A stretch of DNA of 12,355 bases from an uncultured Bdellovibrio sp. (GCF_946478835.1 NZ_CAMLDV010000105.1:1-12355), one strand, 5' to 3'. Shown: positions 6,484-12,355, numbered from the stretch's first letter. Notes: generated by a model from the sequence alone, not told the origin. Translations and numbers: made by a program.

Positions 6484-7652
6484 TATTTAAAGAGTGTAGT
6501 AGCAAATCCGCCGTAAGGGGTGCGCAAATTTGTGACTTGTCCCTGATAAATGCGAGCCAACACAAGCTGCAGTCGCCCTTGATAGGCATAACAACGAAGG
6601 TCGTATTTGAATTTTTGTTCGCCGTCAGGTGTTGTCAAATTCACTTCCGGTGCCGGTACGTACTCTTGTGCAATCATGTCGGCATTCATGATTTCTTCAA
6701 AAGTTTTTTTGCTAACGGAGGCTCCTTTATAAGATTGCTTTGAGCCAAAAGCGTTCTTCGGTTTGAAGAATAATTTCTTTCTTTCCGTCCAAATCTTATC
6801 GGCCATTGCCGGGCAGATGTCATAAGAAAGAGGAACCGTTTGGCGAATCAGTTGAAGATCTTCGCCAGCCAGGCCCTGCGACTCCAAGAAGCCGGGAACT
6901 CCCCAGTCAATCAAGCGTTGCTTGTCAGCCAAAAGCAGATATTCAAATGGATTAGGCGACAGGCAGACCTCACGATTCAAAAACTTTTCACGCAATGTCT
7001 GGCTGCCGGGCTCCGTAAGAAAGAAATCCGTGTAGCGATTGTAGATAAATTCCGGATGGAAATCCTGGAACAGCTCACGGTAATCCTGGATGTGAGAATC
7101 CCATCCCCACGATTTGAAAAGTTCGTTGTAAACCAGGAACTCCACAAACAGTCGTTGCTCAGAAGGCGCTTCATCGGTGATGGCGATCTTGAGAGTGTCG
7201 GCAATGTTCTTACCCTGCAATCGCAACTCTGTACGAATGCTGTCGCCAATTTCTGCCAGGGAAAAATCCGAAACGGGCAGGGGGTGGCCTTTCATCTGAT
7301 ACATTTGATGGCCTAAAACCAGAAAGGCAGCATTCGTATTGATTTCAATGAGTTTCAAATTTTGATTTTCATCAACGTGAAAATCGTAACTCATCATGAT
7401 TGATTTATTTCCGGGATCTTTAAGACCTTTTTCCGCAATAAGCTCTTTGTAATGATTCAGATAAGAGGGCTTTTCACGCAAAGAAAAAAGCAAAGAGATG
7501 ATTTTCTGTGCTTGTTCAAGAACGGATTTAGGGAGTTCAATTGCGAAAGGTGAAATCAGATTTTCAGCGACAAGATCTTCCAGAGGCTGTTTTTCTAGCC
7601 CCGGAAAAGAAGTTCTTAATTGTCGGATGTATTCTGATTTAATGTCTTTCAT
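6483..7652 (-). CDS. ATP-grasp-like ligase of unknown substrate
   Basis: Probable ATP-dependent carboxylate-amine/thiol ligase of the ATP-grasp fold, cytoplasmic, 389 aa. The nucleotide-binding part is C-terminal: FFKPKNAFGSKQSYKG (295-310) looks like the ATP lysine plus flexible Gly/Ser loop, IAQEYVPAPEV (327-337) like the adenine-contacting linker strand, and KYDLRCYAYQG (349-359) followed by ARIYQGQVTNLRTPYGGFA (366-384) like the Mg2+/ATP residues of the last strands (Arg367, Asn375). The N-terminal half includes LIEINTNAAF (101-110), reminiscent of the ExNxN metal motif, which may mean a circular permutation. The start at 7652 is the ATG overlapping the peroxiredoxin stop (TAATG) with no SD; the frame extends to 7703 only inside that gene. 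Fold call moderate; the product (a peptide or thiol cofactor is conceivable) is unknown. Confidence 0.65.
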   Translation of the reverse strand: MKDIKSEYIRQLRTSFPGLEKQPLEDLVAENLISPFAIELPKSVLEQAQKIISLLFSLREKPSYLNHYKELIAEKGLKDPGNKSIMMSYDFHVDENQNLKLIEINTNAAFLVLGHQMYQMKGHPLPVSDFSLAEIGDSIRTELRLQGKNIADTLKIAITDEAPSEQRLFVEFLVYNELFKSWGWDSHIQDYRELFQDFHPEFIYNRYTDFFLTEPGSQTLREKFLNREVCLSPNPFEYLLLADKQRLIDWGVPGFLESQGLAGEDLQLIRQTVPLSYDICPAMADKIWTERKKLFFKPKNAFGSKQSYKGASVSKKTFEEIMNADMIAQEYVPAPEVNLTTPDGEQKFKYDLRCYAYQGRLQLVLARIYQGQVTNLRTPYGGFATTLFK

Positions 7653-8179
7653 TATTTTAGCGGCGTGATGTGCTGATCGCCTTTTTTCCAGCCCGCTTGG
7701 CAAAGCTCACCGGATTGGCAGCCTTGAAGAACACGCAAAATTTCTTTAGCGTCACGACCCACAGACGTGTTGTGAATTCCCATGTACTGAAGTTTTTGCT
7801 CAGGATCGATAATAAAAGTTCCGCGAGTCGCAATACCACGGTCTTCGATAAGAACACCATAATCACGGGCCATGCGTTTTGTTAAGTCAGCAACCAACGG
7901 GTAACCCAAATTACCAAGATCATCGCGCAACCAACGTTTGTGAGAGTGAACAGAGTCCACACTGCAACCAACAACAGAAGCTCCTGCCGCTTCAAAATCG
8001 CGTAAATGTTCGCGGAATTGAGTCAGCTCCGTAGGACATACGAATGTGAAGTCCAGTGGGTAGAAAAATAAAATGAGCCATTTTCCTTTATAATCATTCA
8101 AAGAGATATCTTTCACTTCACCGGCGTCGAAAACCGCTTGAGCTGAAAAATGAGGTGCTGGCTGGTTAATCATTGGCAT
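7652..8179 (-). CDS. 2-Cys peroxiredoxin (AhpC/TSA family)
   Basis: Thiol peroxidase that reduces H2O2, organic hydroperoxides and probably peroxynitrite in the cytoplasm. At 175 aa it is slightly shorter than typical AhpC (about 187). The peroxidatic site is FYPLDFTFVCPTE with Cys48, together with Thr45 and a supporting Arg119 in TRGTF. The resolving Cys160 sits in GELCQAGWKKGD, where the usual Pro after Cys is Gln. An extra Cys154 lies just before it. The GGLG and YF signatures of overoxidation-sensitive enzymes are absent, so this is likely a robust type. The start at 8179 is 9 bases after AAGGAG; the longer frame to 8257 would run into the exonuclease gene. First gene of the TAATG-linked operon, and divergent from exonuclease III across 67 bases. 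No dedicated reductase (AhpF/AhpD) is in the window. Confidence 0.92.
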   Translation of the reverse strand: MPMINQPAPHFSAQAVFDAGEVKDISLNDYKGKWLILFFYPLDFTFVCPTELTQFREHLRDFEAAGASVVGCSVDSVHSHKRWLRDDLGNLGYPLVADLTKRMARDYGVLIEDRGIATRGTFIIDPEQKLQYMGIHNTSVGRDAKEILRVLQGCQSGELCQAGWKKGDQHITPLK

Positions 8180-8246
8180 GGACACTGTCTCCTTGTATCT
8201 GCTATTTATAGATGCCCCCGATAGAGCGGAAACACAAGGAGAAACT
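8180..8246. promoter_or_regulatory. Shared divergent promoter region, peroxiredoxin and exonuclease III
   Basis: Both genes begin at the edges of this 67-base gap and each has AAGGAG as SD (plus-strand SD at 8236-8241, 5 bases from GTG). The two SD regions form a perfect 9-bp inverted repeat (8188-8196 with 8234-8242). A minus-strand -10, TATAAA (plus positions 8205-8210), and a plus-strand TATAGA (8207-8212) overlap, so the two promoters probably compete. I see no convincing -35 for either. Confidence 0.4.
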
Positions 8247-9017
8247 GTGAAAATCATCTCTTGGAATGTGAATGGAATTAGAGCTTGTTATAAAAAAGGT
8301 CTCATGGATTTTGTGGGAGCGGAGAAGCCTGATATTTTTTGCGTTCAAGAAACAAAAGCTCACATTGATCAAATTGAAGAAGAAGCGCGCAATTTGCGTT
8401 GGGAGCACTCTTATTGGTCGTCGGCAAAACGTAAAGGTTATTCAGGCGTGGCGACTTTCACTCATGTAGAACCAAAAAGTGTGCAATATCATTTCAACGA
8501 AATTCCTGATTATGAATCTGAAGGACGTATCGTGATGTCTGATCATGGTGCCTTTGATCTTTACAATATTTATTTTCCTAACGGAGGATCAGGAGTTGAG
8601 CGTCACAACTTCAAACAACAGTTTTTGAAAGATCTTAATATCCATCTAAAAGAAAAATTGAAAACCGGAAGACAAGTCATTGTTGTTGGGGACTATAACG
8701 TGGCTCACGAAAACATCGACGTTTTTGATCCCGTGGGTTTATCGAAAGAAAGTGGTTTTTTGCCGGAAGAACGCGTGTGGATGGATCAGTTTTTGGAATT
8801 AGGATTTATCGACACCTTCCGTTATTTTAAACCTACCGAAGCAAAGCGTTACTCATGGTGGGATATGCGCACATTTGGGCGTATTTCAAATCGCGGATGG
8901 CGTATTGACTACATTTGTATTTCAAAAGGCCTTGAGAAATATCTGTCTTCAGCAGATATTCTCGAACAAATTGAAGGATCCGATCATTGCCCTGTGGTGG
9001 CAACGTTGGATCTGTAA
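8247..9017 (+). CDS. xthA: Exodeoxyribonuclease III (AP endonuclease)
   Basis: Base-excision-repair enzyme of the exonuclease III/ExoA family: cuts 5' of abasic sites and has 3'-5' exonuclease and 3'-phosphatase activity. It is 256 aa, normal length. The catalytic set is complete: Asn7 (SWNVNGIRA, 5-13), Glu35 (QETK), Tyr109 in IYFPNGGSG, Asp149/Asn151 (GDYNVAH), the DNA-contacting SWWDMRTFGR-x-N-x-GWRIDY block, and Asp246-His247 (SDHCPV) near the C terminus. GTG at 8247 is the start: AAGGAG lies 5 bases upstream and family proteins begin here with M-K-I-I-S-W-N. The open frame to 8178 is upstream leader. Divergent from the peroxiredoxin, so oxidant defence and repair of oxidised DNA may be co-regulated. 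Its stop overlaps the SD of fxsA. Confidence 0.95.
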   Translation: MKIISWNVNGIRACYKKGLMDFVGAEKPDIFCVQETKAHIDQIEEEARNLRWEHSYWSSAKRKGYSGVATFTHVEPKSVQYHFNEIPDYESEGRIVMSDHGAFDLYNIYFPNGGSGVERHNFKQQFLKDLNIHLKEKLKTGRQVIVVGDYNVAHENIDVFDPVGLSKESGFLPEERVWMDQFLELGFIDTFRYFKPTEAKRYSWWDMRTFGRISNRGWRIDYICISKGLEKYLSSADILEQIEGSDHCPVVATLDL

Positions 9018-9021
9018 GGAG
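9016..9021 (+). promoter_or_regulatory. Ribosome binding site of fxsA overlapping the xthA stop
   Basis: AAGGAG starts inside the TAA stop of the exonuclease gene (9015-9017) and lies 5 bases before the GTG at 9027. It fixes that GTG as the start and implies the two genes are co-transcribed. Confidence 0.65.
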
Positions 9022-9026
9022 CCCTT

Positions 9027-9599
9027 GTGTTTTTTATTCCCTTTCCCTTAGTCATTGCTGAAATCGTGATTTTCTTTTTGGCTGTGCAGGAGTGGGGCTT
9101 TCTGAACACGCTAGGTTTTTATCTGCTGCCATGTCTTTTGGGATTTTTTATCGTGGCAACGGTAGGGCGTATGGCCGTGATGACGTTGCAATCAACGGTG
9201 ATGCGCGGTCAACTTCCAGCGTCGCGCATTTTACACTCAGGCGCGATTTTTCTTTCAGGTCTGTTGTTTTTAATTCCGTCTTTCTTCGCACGCGTATTGG
9301 CCTTGATTTTATTTTTGCCGGGTCTTCGTCATATTGCTGTGTGGAGATTTAAAGCTTACATGGCAAAACAAATCGCCAAAGGTTCTGCAAACTTTAACTT
9401 CGGTGGTAGCGGTGGACCTTTCGGTTTTGGCATGGGCAATATGGGCGGAGGTTTTCGTTATTACGAATATCGCAATGACGGAACTGGGTTCGATCAAGCG
9501 CCCGAAGAGCGTGAGGTTTACGAATCCAACGTCTTGGATGTCACGCCTTTAAAAATTGTTCATGAGAAAAAAGAAGATTCGGGAAACAACGAAGGTTAG
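9027..9599 (+). CDS. fxsA: FxsA family membrane protein
   Basis: Inner-membrane protein of the FxsA family, whose E. coli member relieves F-exclusion of phage T7; its general function is unclear. Length 190 aa. Visible hydrophobic segments are about 3-21, 25-47 and 68-100 (the last long enough for two passes), with the family's start FxIPFPLVIAEI. The soluble tail from about residue 105 is unusual: a Gly/Phe-rich stretch (about 121-142, including GGSGGPFGFG), then an acidic region ending near residue 190. Such a low-complexity tail is longer than in the short E. coli protein and may be disordered. Start GTG at 9027 by SD. Second gene after xthA, ending 1 base before a strong terminator. Confidence 0.85.
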   Translation: MFFIPFPLVIAEIVIFFLAVQEWGFLNTLGFYLLPCLLGFFIVATVGRMAVMTLQSTVMRGQLPASRILHSGAIFLSGLLFLIPSFFARVLALILFLPGLRHIAVWRFKAYMAKQIAKGSANFNFGGSGGPFGFGMGNMGGGFRYYEYRNDGTGFDQAPEEREVYESNVLDVTPLKIVHEKKEDSGNNEG

Positions 9600-9622
9600 A
9601 AAAAGGTACCAGGTACCTTTTT
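9600..9622. terminator. Bidirectional intrinsic terminator between convergent genes
   Basis: AAAAAGGTACC (9600-9610), A, then GGTACCTTTTT (9612-9622): a 23-bp palindrome with one central base. In RNA it can fold as a 9-bp stem around a CCAGG loop. On either strand the stem ends in a run of five U, so it serves both directions. It occupies nearly the whole gap between the stop of fxsA (9597-9599) and that of the PBP gene (9624-9626). Confidence 0.85.
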
Positions 9623-9623
9623 C

Positions 9624-10910
9624 CTATTTTGCAGAAGAGATCACGCGGCCTTTTTTGTTGTCAGCCACGATCGGACCAAAATATTTTCTGAACATGCTTT
9701 GCCCAAGGTGAGCTGACTTCACTGTCCAGAATTTTTTATTCACCGTGATTGCTGCCACAGCGATTTTGCGTTCATTGTCTAAAGCATATCCTACGAACCA
9801 GTCGACACGACCACGAGGGTTGTCACCAGTCAGGTGACCTGTTTTTCCGCCCATCTCAATTTCGCGGAACTTGCGGTCTTTCATGATCGGACGGAACGAG
9901 CGACGAGATGTTCCCGAAGCCACTGTTTGCTCCATCAACTCACGAACTTTTGCGGCAGATTCTTTACTCATGATATTGCCATTTGTAAGAGTGGCACCTT
10001 CATAAAGAGTTTCGCCTTTTTCGTCTTTCACAGAATCAATAAGGTAAGGGATCACAACTTGGCCGTCGTTAGCGACAGACGCCGCGATCATCGCACCTTG
10101 CACAGGGCTCATGCGATTTGTTTTGTTGTAACCGGAAGCCGCCTCTGCCAATTCAAAACCTTTTCCTGGAGGAATGTAGGCAACACCCATATCCACCGGG
10201 AAGTCAGCAGGAATTTCTTGATTGAACATGAAACGGTTCGCGTATTCGTTCAAATCTTCAGGGTGAAGATTCTCAATGCTTAAGCGTCCAAAAGCTGTAT
10301 TGATGGATCTTGCAAAAGCATCTTTCAAAGTGATGACATTTGTCCAACGAGTGACTTTGTCAGAAAGAACATTTTTCTTATAAAGAGTGTACGCGCCACC
10401 GTTGTAGCGAATTTTATGCTCGGGAGTCACGCCCGCTTTATCCACCGCTGCTGTTGCAGTCACAACTTTGAAAACGGAAGCAGCAGGAAAGGTTGCTTGT
10501 AAGTTTAAGTTGGCAGCTTGCGGATTGTCGCGCTGAAAGCTCGACATCGCCAAAACCTCGCCCGTGGAAGCGTCGATCATAAAGATCGCACCGTAATCAG
10601 GCTTATAAGATTTCAAAAGACGATCGGCTTCACGCTGAAGATCTTCATCCAAGGTGTAGCTTAAGGTCACCGTGTGATCTTCACCATTCCATGGAAGAGC
10701 CGCTTTCTCTGGAAATTGATTCGAACGAACTTTGTCGCCAAGAGCTTTGGCGATTTGAACGCGCTGATCGAGTTGAGTTTGAATTTTCTTGTGCACTTGA
10801 GCTTCTTGGCTTTCGGAAGCCGTGAAACCCATAAGGGAATAAAGGCCGCAAAGGCATGCACCTGAAAATGCGAATAGTTTTAACAACTTATATTTGTTTT
10901 TAGAACGCAT
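9624..10910 (-). CDS. Penicillin-binding protein, transpeptidase domain only
   Basis: D,D-transpeptidase that cross-links or remodels peptidoglycan, anchored in the inner membrane. The 428-aa protein has a basic start and one hydrophobic segment (about 10-30, with Cys19 and Cys21), a coiled-coil-like linker (33-62), then a complete PBP transpeptidase domain: SVFK with catalytic Ser145 and Lys148, SIN (Ser202, Asn204), and KTG (356-358) in GGKTGHLTG. It lacks the large N-terminal dimerisation domain of FtsI/MrdA, a glycosyltransferase domain and PASTA repeats, so it is a short class-B-like PBP. A class D beta-lactamase-like enzyme is an alternative, but the length and membrane anchor favour a PBP. 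Start at 10910; no good SD is visible, only an A-rich leader. In a predatory bacterium such enzymes may also act on prey wall, but nothing in the sequence shows this. Confidence 0.9.
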   Translation of the reverse strand: MRSKNKYKLLKLFAFSGACLCGLYSLMGFTASESQEAQVHKKIQTQLDQRVQIAKALGDKVRSNQFPEKAALPWNGEDHTVTLSYTLDEDLQREADRLLKSYKPDYGAIFMIDASTGEVLAMSSFQRDNPQAANLNLQATFPAASVFKVVTATAAVDKAGVTPEHKIRYNGGAYTLYKKNVLSDKVTRWTNVITLKDAFARSINTAFGRLSIENLHPEDLNEYANRFMFNQEIPADFPVDMGVAYIPPGKGFELAEAASGYNKTNRMSPVQGAMIAASVANDGQVVIPYLIDSVKDEKGETLYEGATLTNGNIMSKESAAKVRELMEQTVASGTSRRSFRPIMKDRKFREIEMGGKTGHLTGDNPRGRVDWFVGYALDNERKIAVAAITVNKKFWTVKSAHLGQSMFRKYFGPIVADNKKGRVISSAK

Positions 10911-11046
10911 TATTTTATGGTAGCACCAAGAAATAAACGCTTACAAGGCTAATCTCGAAAGAAGACGCCGGAAACCCATATCTCGTGCGCTTTTCGGGCT
11001 GTTCTTACGTGACTCTCAGAGGGACTTGGACTAAAGACTAATTTAC
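10911..11046. promoter_or_regulatory. Divergent intergenic region, PBP and TetR genes
   Basis: These 136 bases must hold both promoters. I see no convincing -35/-10 pair for the PBP gene; the best minus-strand hint is TTGTAA about 17 bases from a poor CTACCA. Before the TetR start, GACT occurs four times on the plus strand (11011, 11023, 11029, 11036), the last two as GACTAAA/GACTAAT, a possible direct-repeat binding site. No good SD precedes the TetR ATG. Confidence 0.3.
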
Positions 11047-11679
11047 ATGAAGACCAAAGAACGCATCCTCCTTACCTCTATCGAACTCTTCAATCGCAGC
11101 GGCGTCGTGGCTATCACGACCAATCACATCGCAAAGGCGATGGATATCAGCCCAGGAAACCTTTATTTCCACTACGACAATAAAGAAGAAATCTTGGTGG
11201 AGCTTTTTAAGCGCATGGCAAAGGACACCTACGATGTTTGGCGCCCTCGTCGCACGAAAAAAGTAAGCCCTTTGGAATTCATCAACGAGAACTTTGAACT
11301 GTACTGGCGCTACCGTTTTTTCCACCGCGAGATGTACGCTCTTCGCCGCCGTGACCAGCAGCTTGCGAAAATGTGGAGAGCCCACATCCAGAAAATGATG
11401 AAGTTGATGGTCATCCTTTACCGCCAATGGGTGAAGGACGGAAAGATGGCGAAGATCGACGAAGTTTCTGAGATGCAGTACATTGCCGAGTCTTTGCTCG
11501 CAATGGCGACAACGTTCCTACAGTTCTTTGAATCTGCTGAAAAGCAACCCGGCAAGCGCAGTATCGAGCGTGGTAAGCACCACGTAGCACGTCTTCTTTT
11601 GCCGTACACTTCTGGCGAAACAAAGAACGAGTTTGAAAAATTTCTCAAGTCCAAGCCAAAAACGTCACCTGAGGCCTAA
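11047..11679 (+). CDS. TetR/AcrR family transcriptional regulator
   Basis: One-component DNA-binding regulator, 210 aa, normal for the family. The N-terminal TetR domain shows the standard pattern: MKTKERILLTSIELFNRSG (helix 1), ITTNHIAKAMDIS (about 23-35, helix 2 and turn), then the recognition helix GNLYFHYDNKEEIL (37-50). The C-terminal domain (about 60-195) is helical and rich in Arg, Trp and Tyr (e.g. WRYRFFHREMYALRRRD), so its ligand or partner may be acidic or a lipid; this is conjecture. The SD is poor (AAAGA, 11033-11037). The tail is basic and disordered-looking. It is divergent from the PBP gene and upstream of a small exported protein; either could be a target, as could its own promoter. 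Likely acts as a homodimer. Confidence 0.9.
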   Translation: MKTKERILLTSIELFNRSGVVAITTNHIAKAMDISPGNLYFHYDNKEEILVELFKRMAKDTYDVWRPRRTKKVSPLEFINENFELYWRYRFFHREMYALRRRDQQLAKMWRAHIQKMMKLMVILYRQWVKDGKMAKIDEVSEMQYIAESLLAMATTFLQFFESAEKQPGKRSIERGKHHVARLLLPYTSGETKNEFEKFLKSKPKTSPEA

Positions 11680-11698
11680 TTAAAAGCCATCTCAGGTG
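11666..11698 (+). terminator. Stem-loop overlapping the TetR stop codon
   Basis: CACCTGAG (11666-11673) pairs with CTCAGGTG (11691-11698), 8 bp perfect, with a 17-base loop containing the TAA stop. No U-run follows, so it is a weak terminator or an mRNA processing or stability element between the TetR gene and the small exported gene. Confidence 0.35.
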
Positions 11699-11717
11699 GC
11701 AAGCTCGTTGCTTTAGT

Positions 11718-11740
11718 GGGAGCCATAACGAAAGGCTCCC
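11718..11740 (+). promoter_or_regulatory. Leader hairpin next to the start codon of the small exported protein
   Basis: GGGAGCC (11718-11724), a 9-base loop, and GGCTCCC (11734-11740) form a 7-bp G/C-rich stem that ends 5 bases before the ATG at 11746. The only SD-like bases (AAAGG, 11731-11735) are partly inside the stem, so folding could limit ribosome access. It could instead be the end of an upstream transcript, but no U-tract follows. Confidence 0.4.
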
Positions 11741-11745
11741 CCAAA

Positions 11746-12090
11746 ATGAAAACTATCGTTGCGTTTTTCTCTGTCGTTCTTTTTGCTGCCAATTCTTATT
11801 CGGCCACTCAGTGTGCTGAGCTCAAACAAGAGCTCAAAGCCATGCAAGCGGCTCAACAGCAGGTGGTGGCGAGCCTTATCAATAATCACGAAACTTTTGC
11901 TTCTTCTTTGGAGGAGTATTCCACAGTTGTGAAAACGGCCAAGGGGTCTTCAGTTAAAACCGTCTCTTCACAAATGGATCAATCAGCGCAGGCCTTCCGC
12001 TCTCGCGGTCTTCAGGGGAAAAAAATGGCTGCCAAACTCAACGACGCCACAGGGGATTTGTTGGCGCGCGTAGCTTCTTGTCTTAAGTAA
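11746..12090 (+). CDS. Small exported helical protein with two cysteines
   Basis: I do not recognise this 114-aa protein. It has a clear signal peptide (MKTIVAFFSVVLFAANSYSA, cleavage likely after Ala20), leaving a mature protein of about 94 residues that is Ala/Gln/Lys-rich and predicted almost all helical. Only two cysteines remain, Cys23 at the very start and Cys112 near the end, placed so that a disulfide could tie the two ends of a helical bundle. There is no lipobox. The ATG at 11746 is chosen over the in-frame GTG at 11716 because the signal peptide starts there. It follows the TetR gene by 66 bases with hairpins between, and is followed by a terminator. Function unknown; a periplasmic chaperone-like or coat protein is one guess among many. 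Confidence 0.75.
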   Translation: MKTIVAFFSVVLFAANSYSATQCAELKQELKAMQAAQQQVVASLINNHETFASSLEEYSTVVKTAKGSSVKTVSSQMDQSAQAFRSRGLQGKKMAAKLNDATGDLLARVASCLK

Positions 12091-12107
12091 TCTGCCTCAG
12101 CTTACGC

Positions 12108-12136
12108 TCGCTTCTTCGGGGGAAGAATATAAAGCG
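12108..12136 (+). other. Imperfect hairpin after the small exported gene
   Basis: TTCTTC (12112-12117), loop GGGG, GAAGAA (12122-12127) form a 6-bp stem, extended by TCGC/GCGA (12108-12111 and 12133-12136) across a bulge. It lies between the stop at 12090 and the stronger terminator at 12147. Confidence 0.35.
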
Positions 12137-12146
12137 ACGCGTATGG

Positions 12147-12182
12147 GAAGGCGGCCGTTCTAGGTCGCCTTCGTTTTCGTTT
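12147..12182 (+). terminator. Intrinsic terminator
   Basis: GAAGGCGGCC (12147-12156) pairs with GGTCGCCTTC (12163-12172): 10 bp with one G-U pair and a 6-base loop, followed by GTTTTCGTTT. It lies 57 bases after the small exported gene and should end that transcript. Confidence 0.75.
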
Positions 12183-12355
12183 AAGCCTCTCCATCGGGCT
12201 TTCCTTCTGTCACTCGCCAATCCGAACTGTTTCATAGTGAGATTTAGCAGGGATAAACTGCTTTCTGCGTTTCTTTTCTCTCAGCCAAGGGCTAGAATTT
12301 CTAACGCGCTGCGATTGATTGTGGGGTTCTAATCAAGAAGTTGGTTATAATTTTA
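12183..12355. other. Non-coding tail of the window
   Basis: I find no convincing gene here on either strand. It holds a small inverted repeat AGCAG/CTGCT (12246-12250 and 12258-12262), an arm pair TAGAA/TTCTA (12293-12297 and 12299-12303), and a consensus -10 hexamer TATAAT at 12346-12351 pointing rightward. No good -35 is found at 16-18 bases from it. A gene probably starts beyond the window edge. Confidence 0.4.
12346..12351 (+). promoter_or_regulatory. Possible -10 element of a downstream gene
   Basis: An exact TATAAT. The sequence 17 bases upstream (GGGGTT) is not a recognisable -35; TTGATT (12315-12320) is 25 bases away, which is too far. Confidence 0.3.

Noticed and set aside
6840..7316. 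158-codon open frame on the plus strand
   Set aside because: Antisense to the ATP-grasp-like gene; its sequence shows no family features.
8178..8246. Extended N terminus of exonuclease III
   Set aside because: The family begins at K-I-I-S-W-N, and the GTG at 8247 has a perfect AAGGAG; the upstream part is the shared promoter gap.
9834..10283. 149-codon open frame on the plus strand
   Set aside because: Antisense to the PBP gene; Cys/His-rich composition is a typical antisense artefact, not a zinc domain.
12183..12355. tRNA or small RNA in the tail
   Set aside because: Only short inverted repeats are seen; no cloverleaf, anticodon arm or CCA end can be drawn.

Overview
The window looks like chromosomal, non-mobile DNA from a Gram-negative bacterium. 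I infer a Bdellovibrio-like member of the Bdellovibrionota, from the mix of periplasmic proteins, a lone bacteriohemerythrin, a short penicillin-binding transpeptidase, FxsA and tightly packed genes; no marker gene proves this. I found no rRNA, tRNA, IS element, integrase, CRISPR array or phage gene. Coding density is high, and the only gene-poor stretch is the last ~265 bases.

Layout. (1) 16-2204, plus strand: a periplasmic S41 (C-terminal-processing) protease overlaps an alpha/beta-hydrolase of the carboxylesterase/phospholipase type by ATGA. (2) 2292-2702, plus: a single-domain bacteriohemerythrin with all seven iron ligands. Its upstream gap holds a sigma70-like promoter whose -35/-10 spacer is occupied by a perfect 14-bp palindrome. 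(3) 2699-4994, minus: a small membrane-anchored protein of unknown function and, upstream of it, a 618-residue protein that I read as a divergent SelO-type protein AMPylase (pseudokinase fold). (4) 5120-5749, plus: an unrecognised exported protein. (5) 5746-8179, minus: a compact three-gene operon, 2-Cys peroxiredoxin then ATP-grasp-like ligase then periplasmic solute-binding protein. Both junctions are TAATG with no ribosome-binding site. (6) 8247-9599, plus, divergent from the peroxiredoxin: exonuclease III and FxsA, coupled by an SD that overlaps the stop codon. (7) 9600-9622: a 23-bp near-perfect bidirectional terminator filling the gap between two convergent stop codons. (8) 9624-10910, minus: a penicillin-binding transpeptidase with no accessory domain. 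(9) 11047-12090, plus: a TetR-family regulator and a small exported two-cysteine helical protein, followed by a strong terminator at 12147-12182.

How the genes fit together. Several relate to oxygen and redox stress or to repair: bacteriohemerythrin (O2 binding), peroxiredoxin, exonuclease III, and possibly the SelO-like protein, since canonical SelO AMPylates redox proteins. Others act in the envelope: the S41 protease, the PBP, the solute-binding protein and three small or medium exported proteins. The most novel items are the divergent SelO-like protein, the peroxiredoxin/ATP-grasp/solute-binding operon, and the palindrome inside the hemerythrin promoter.
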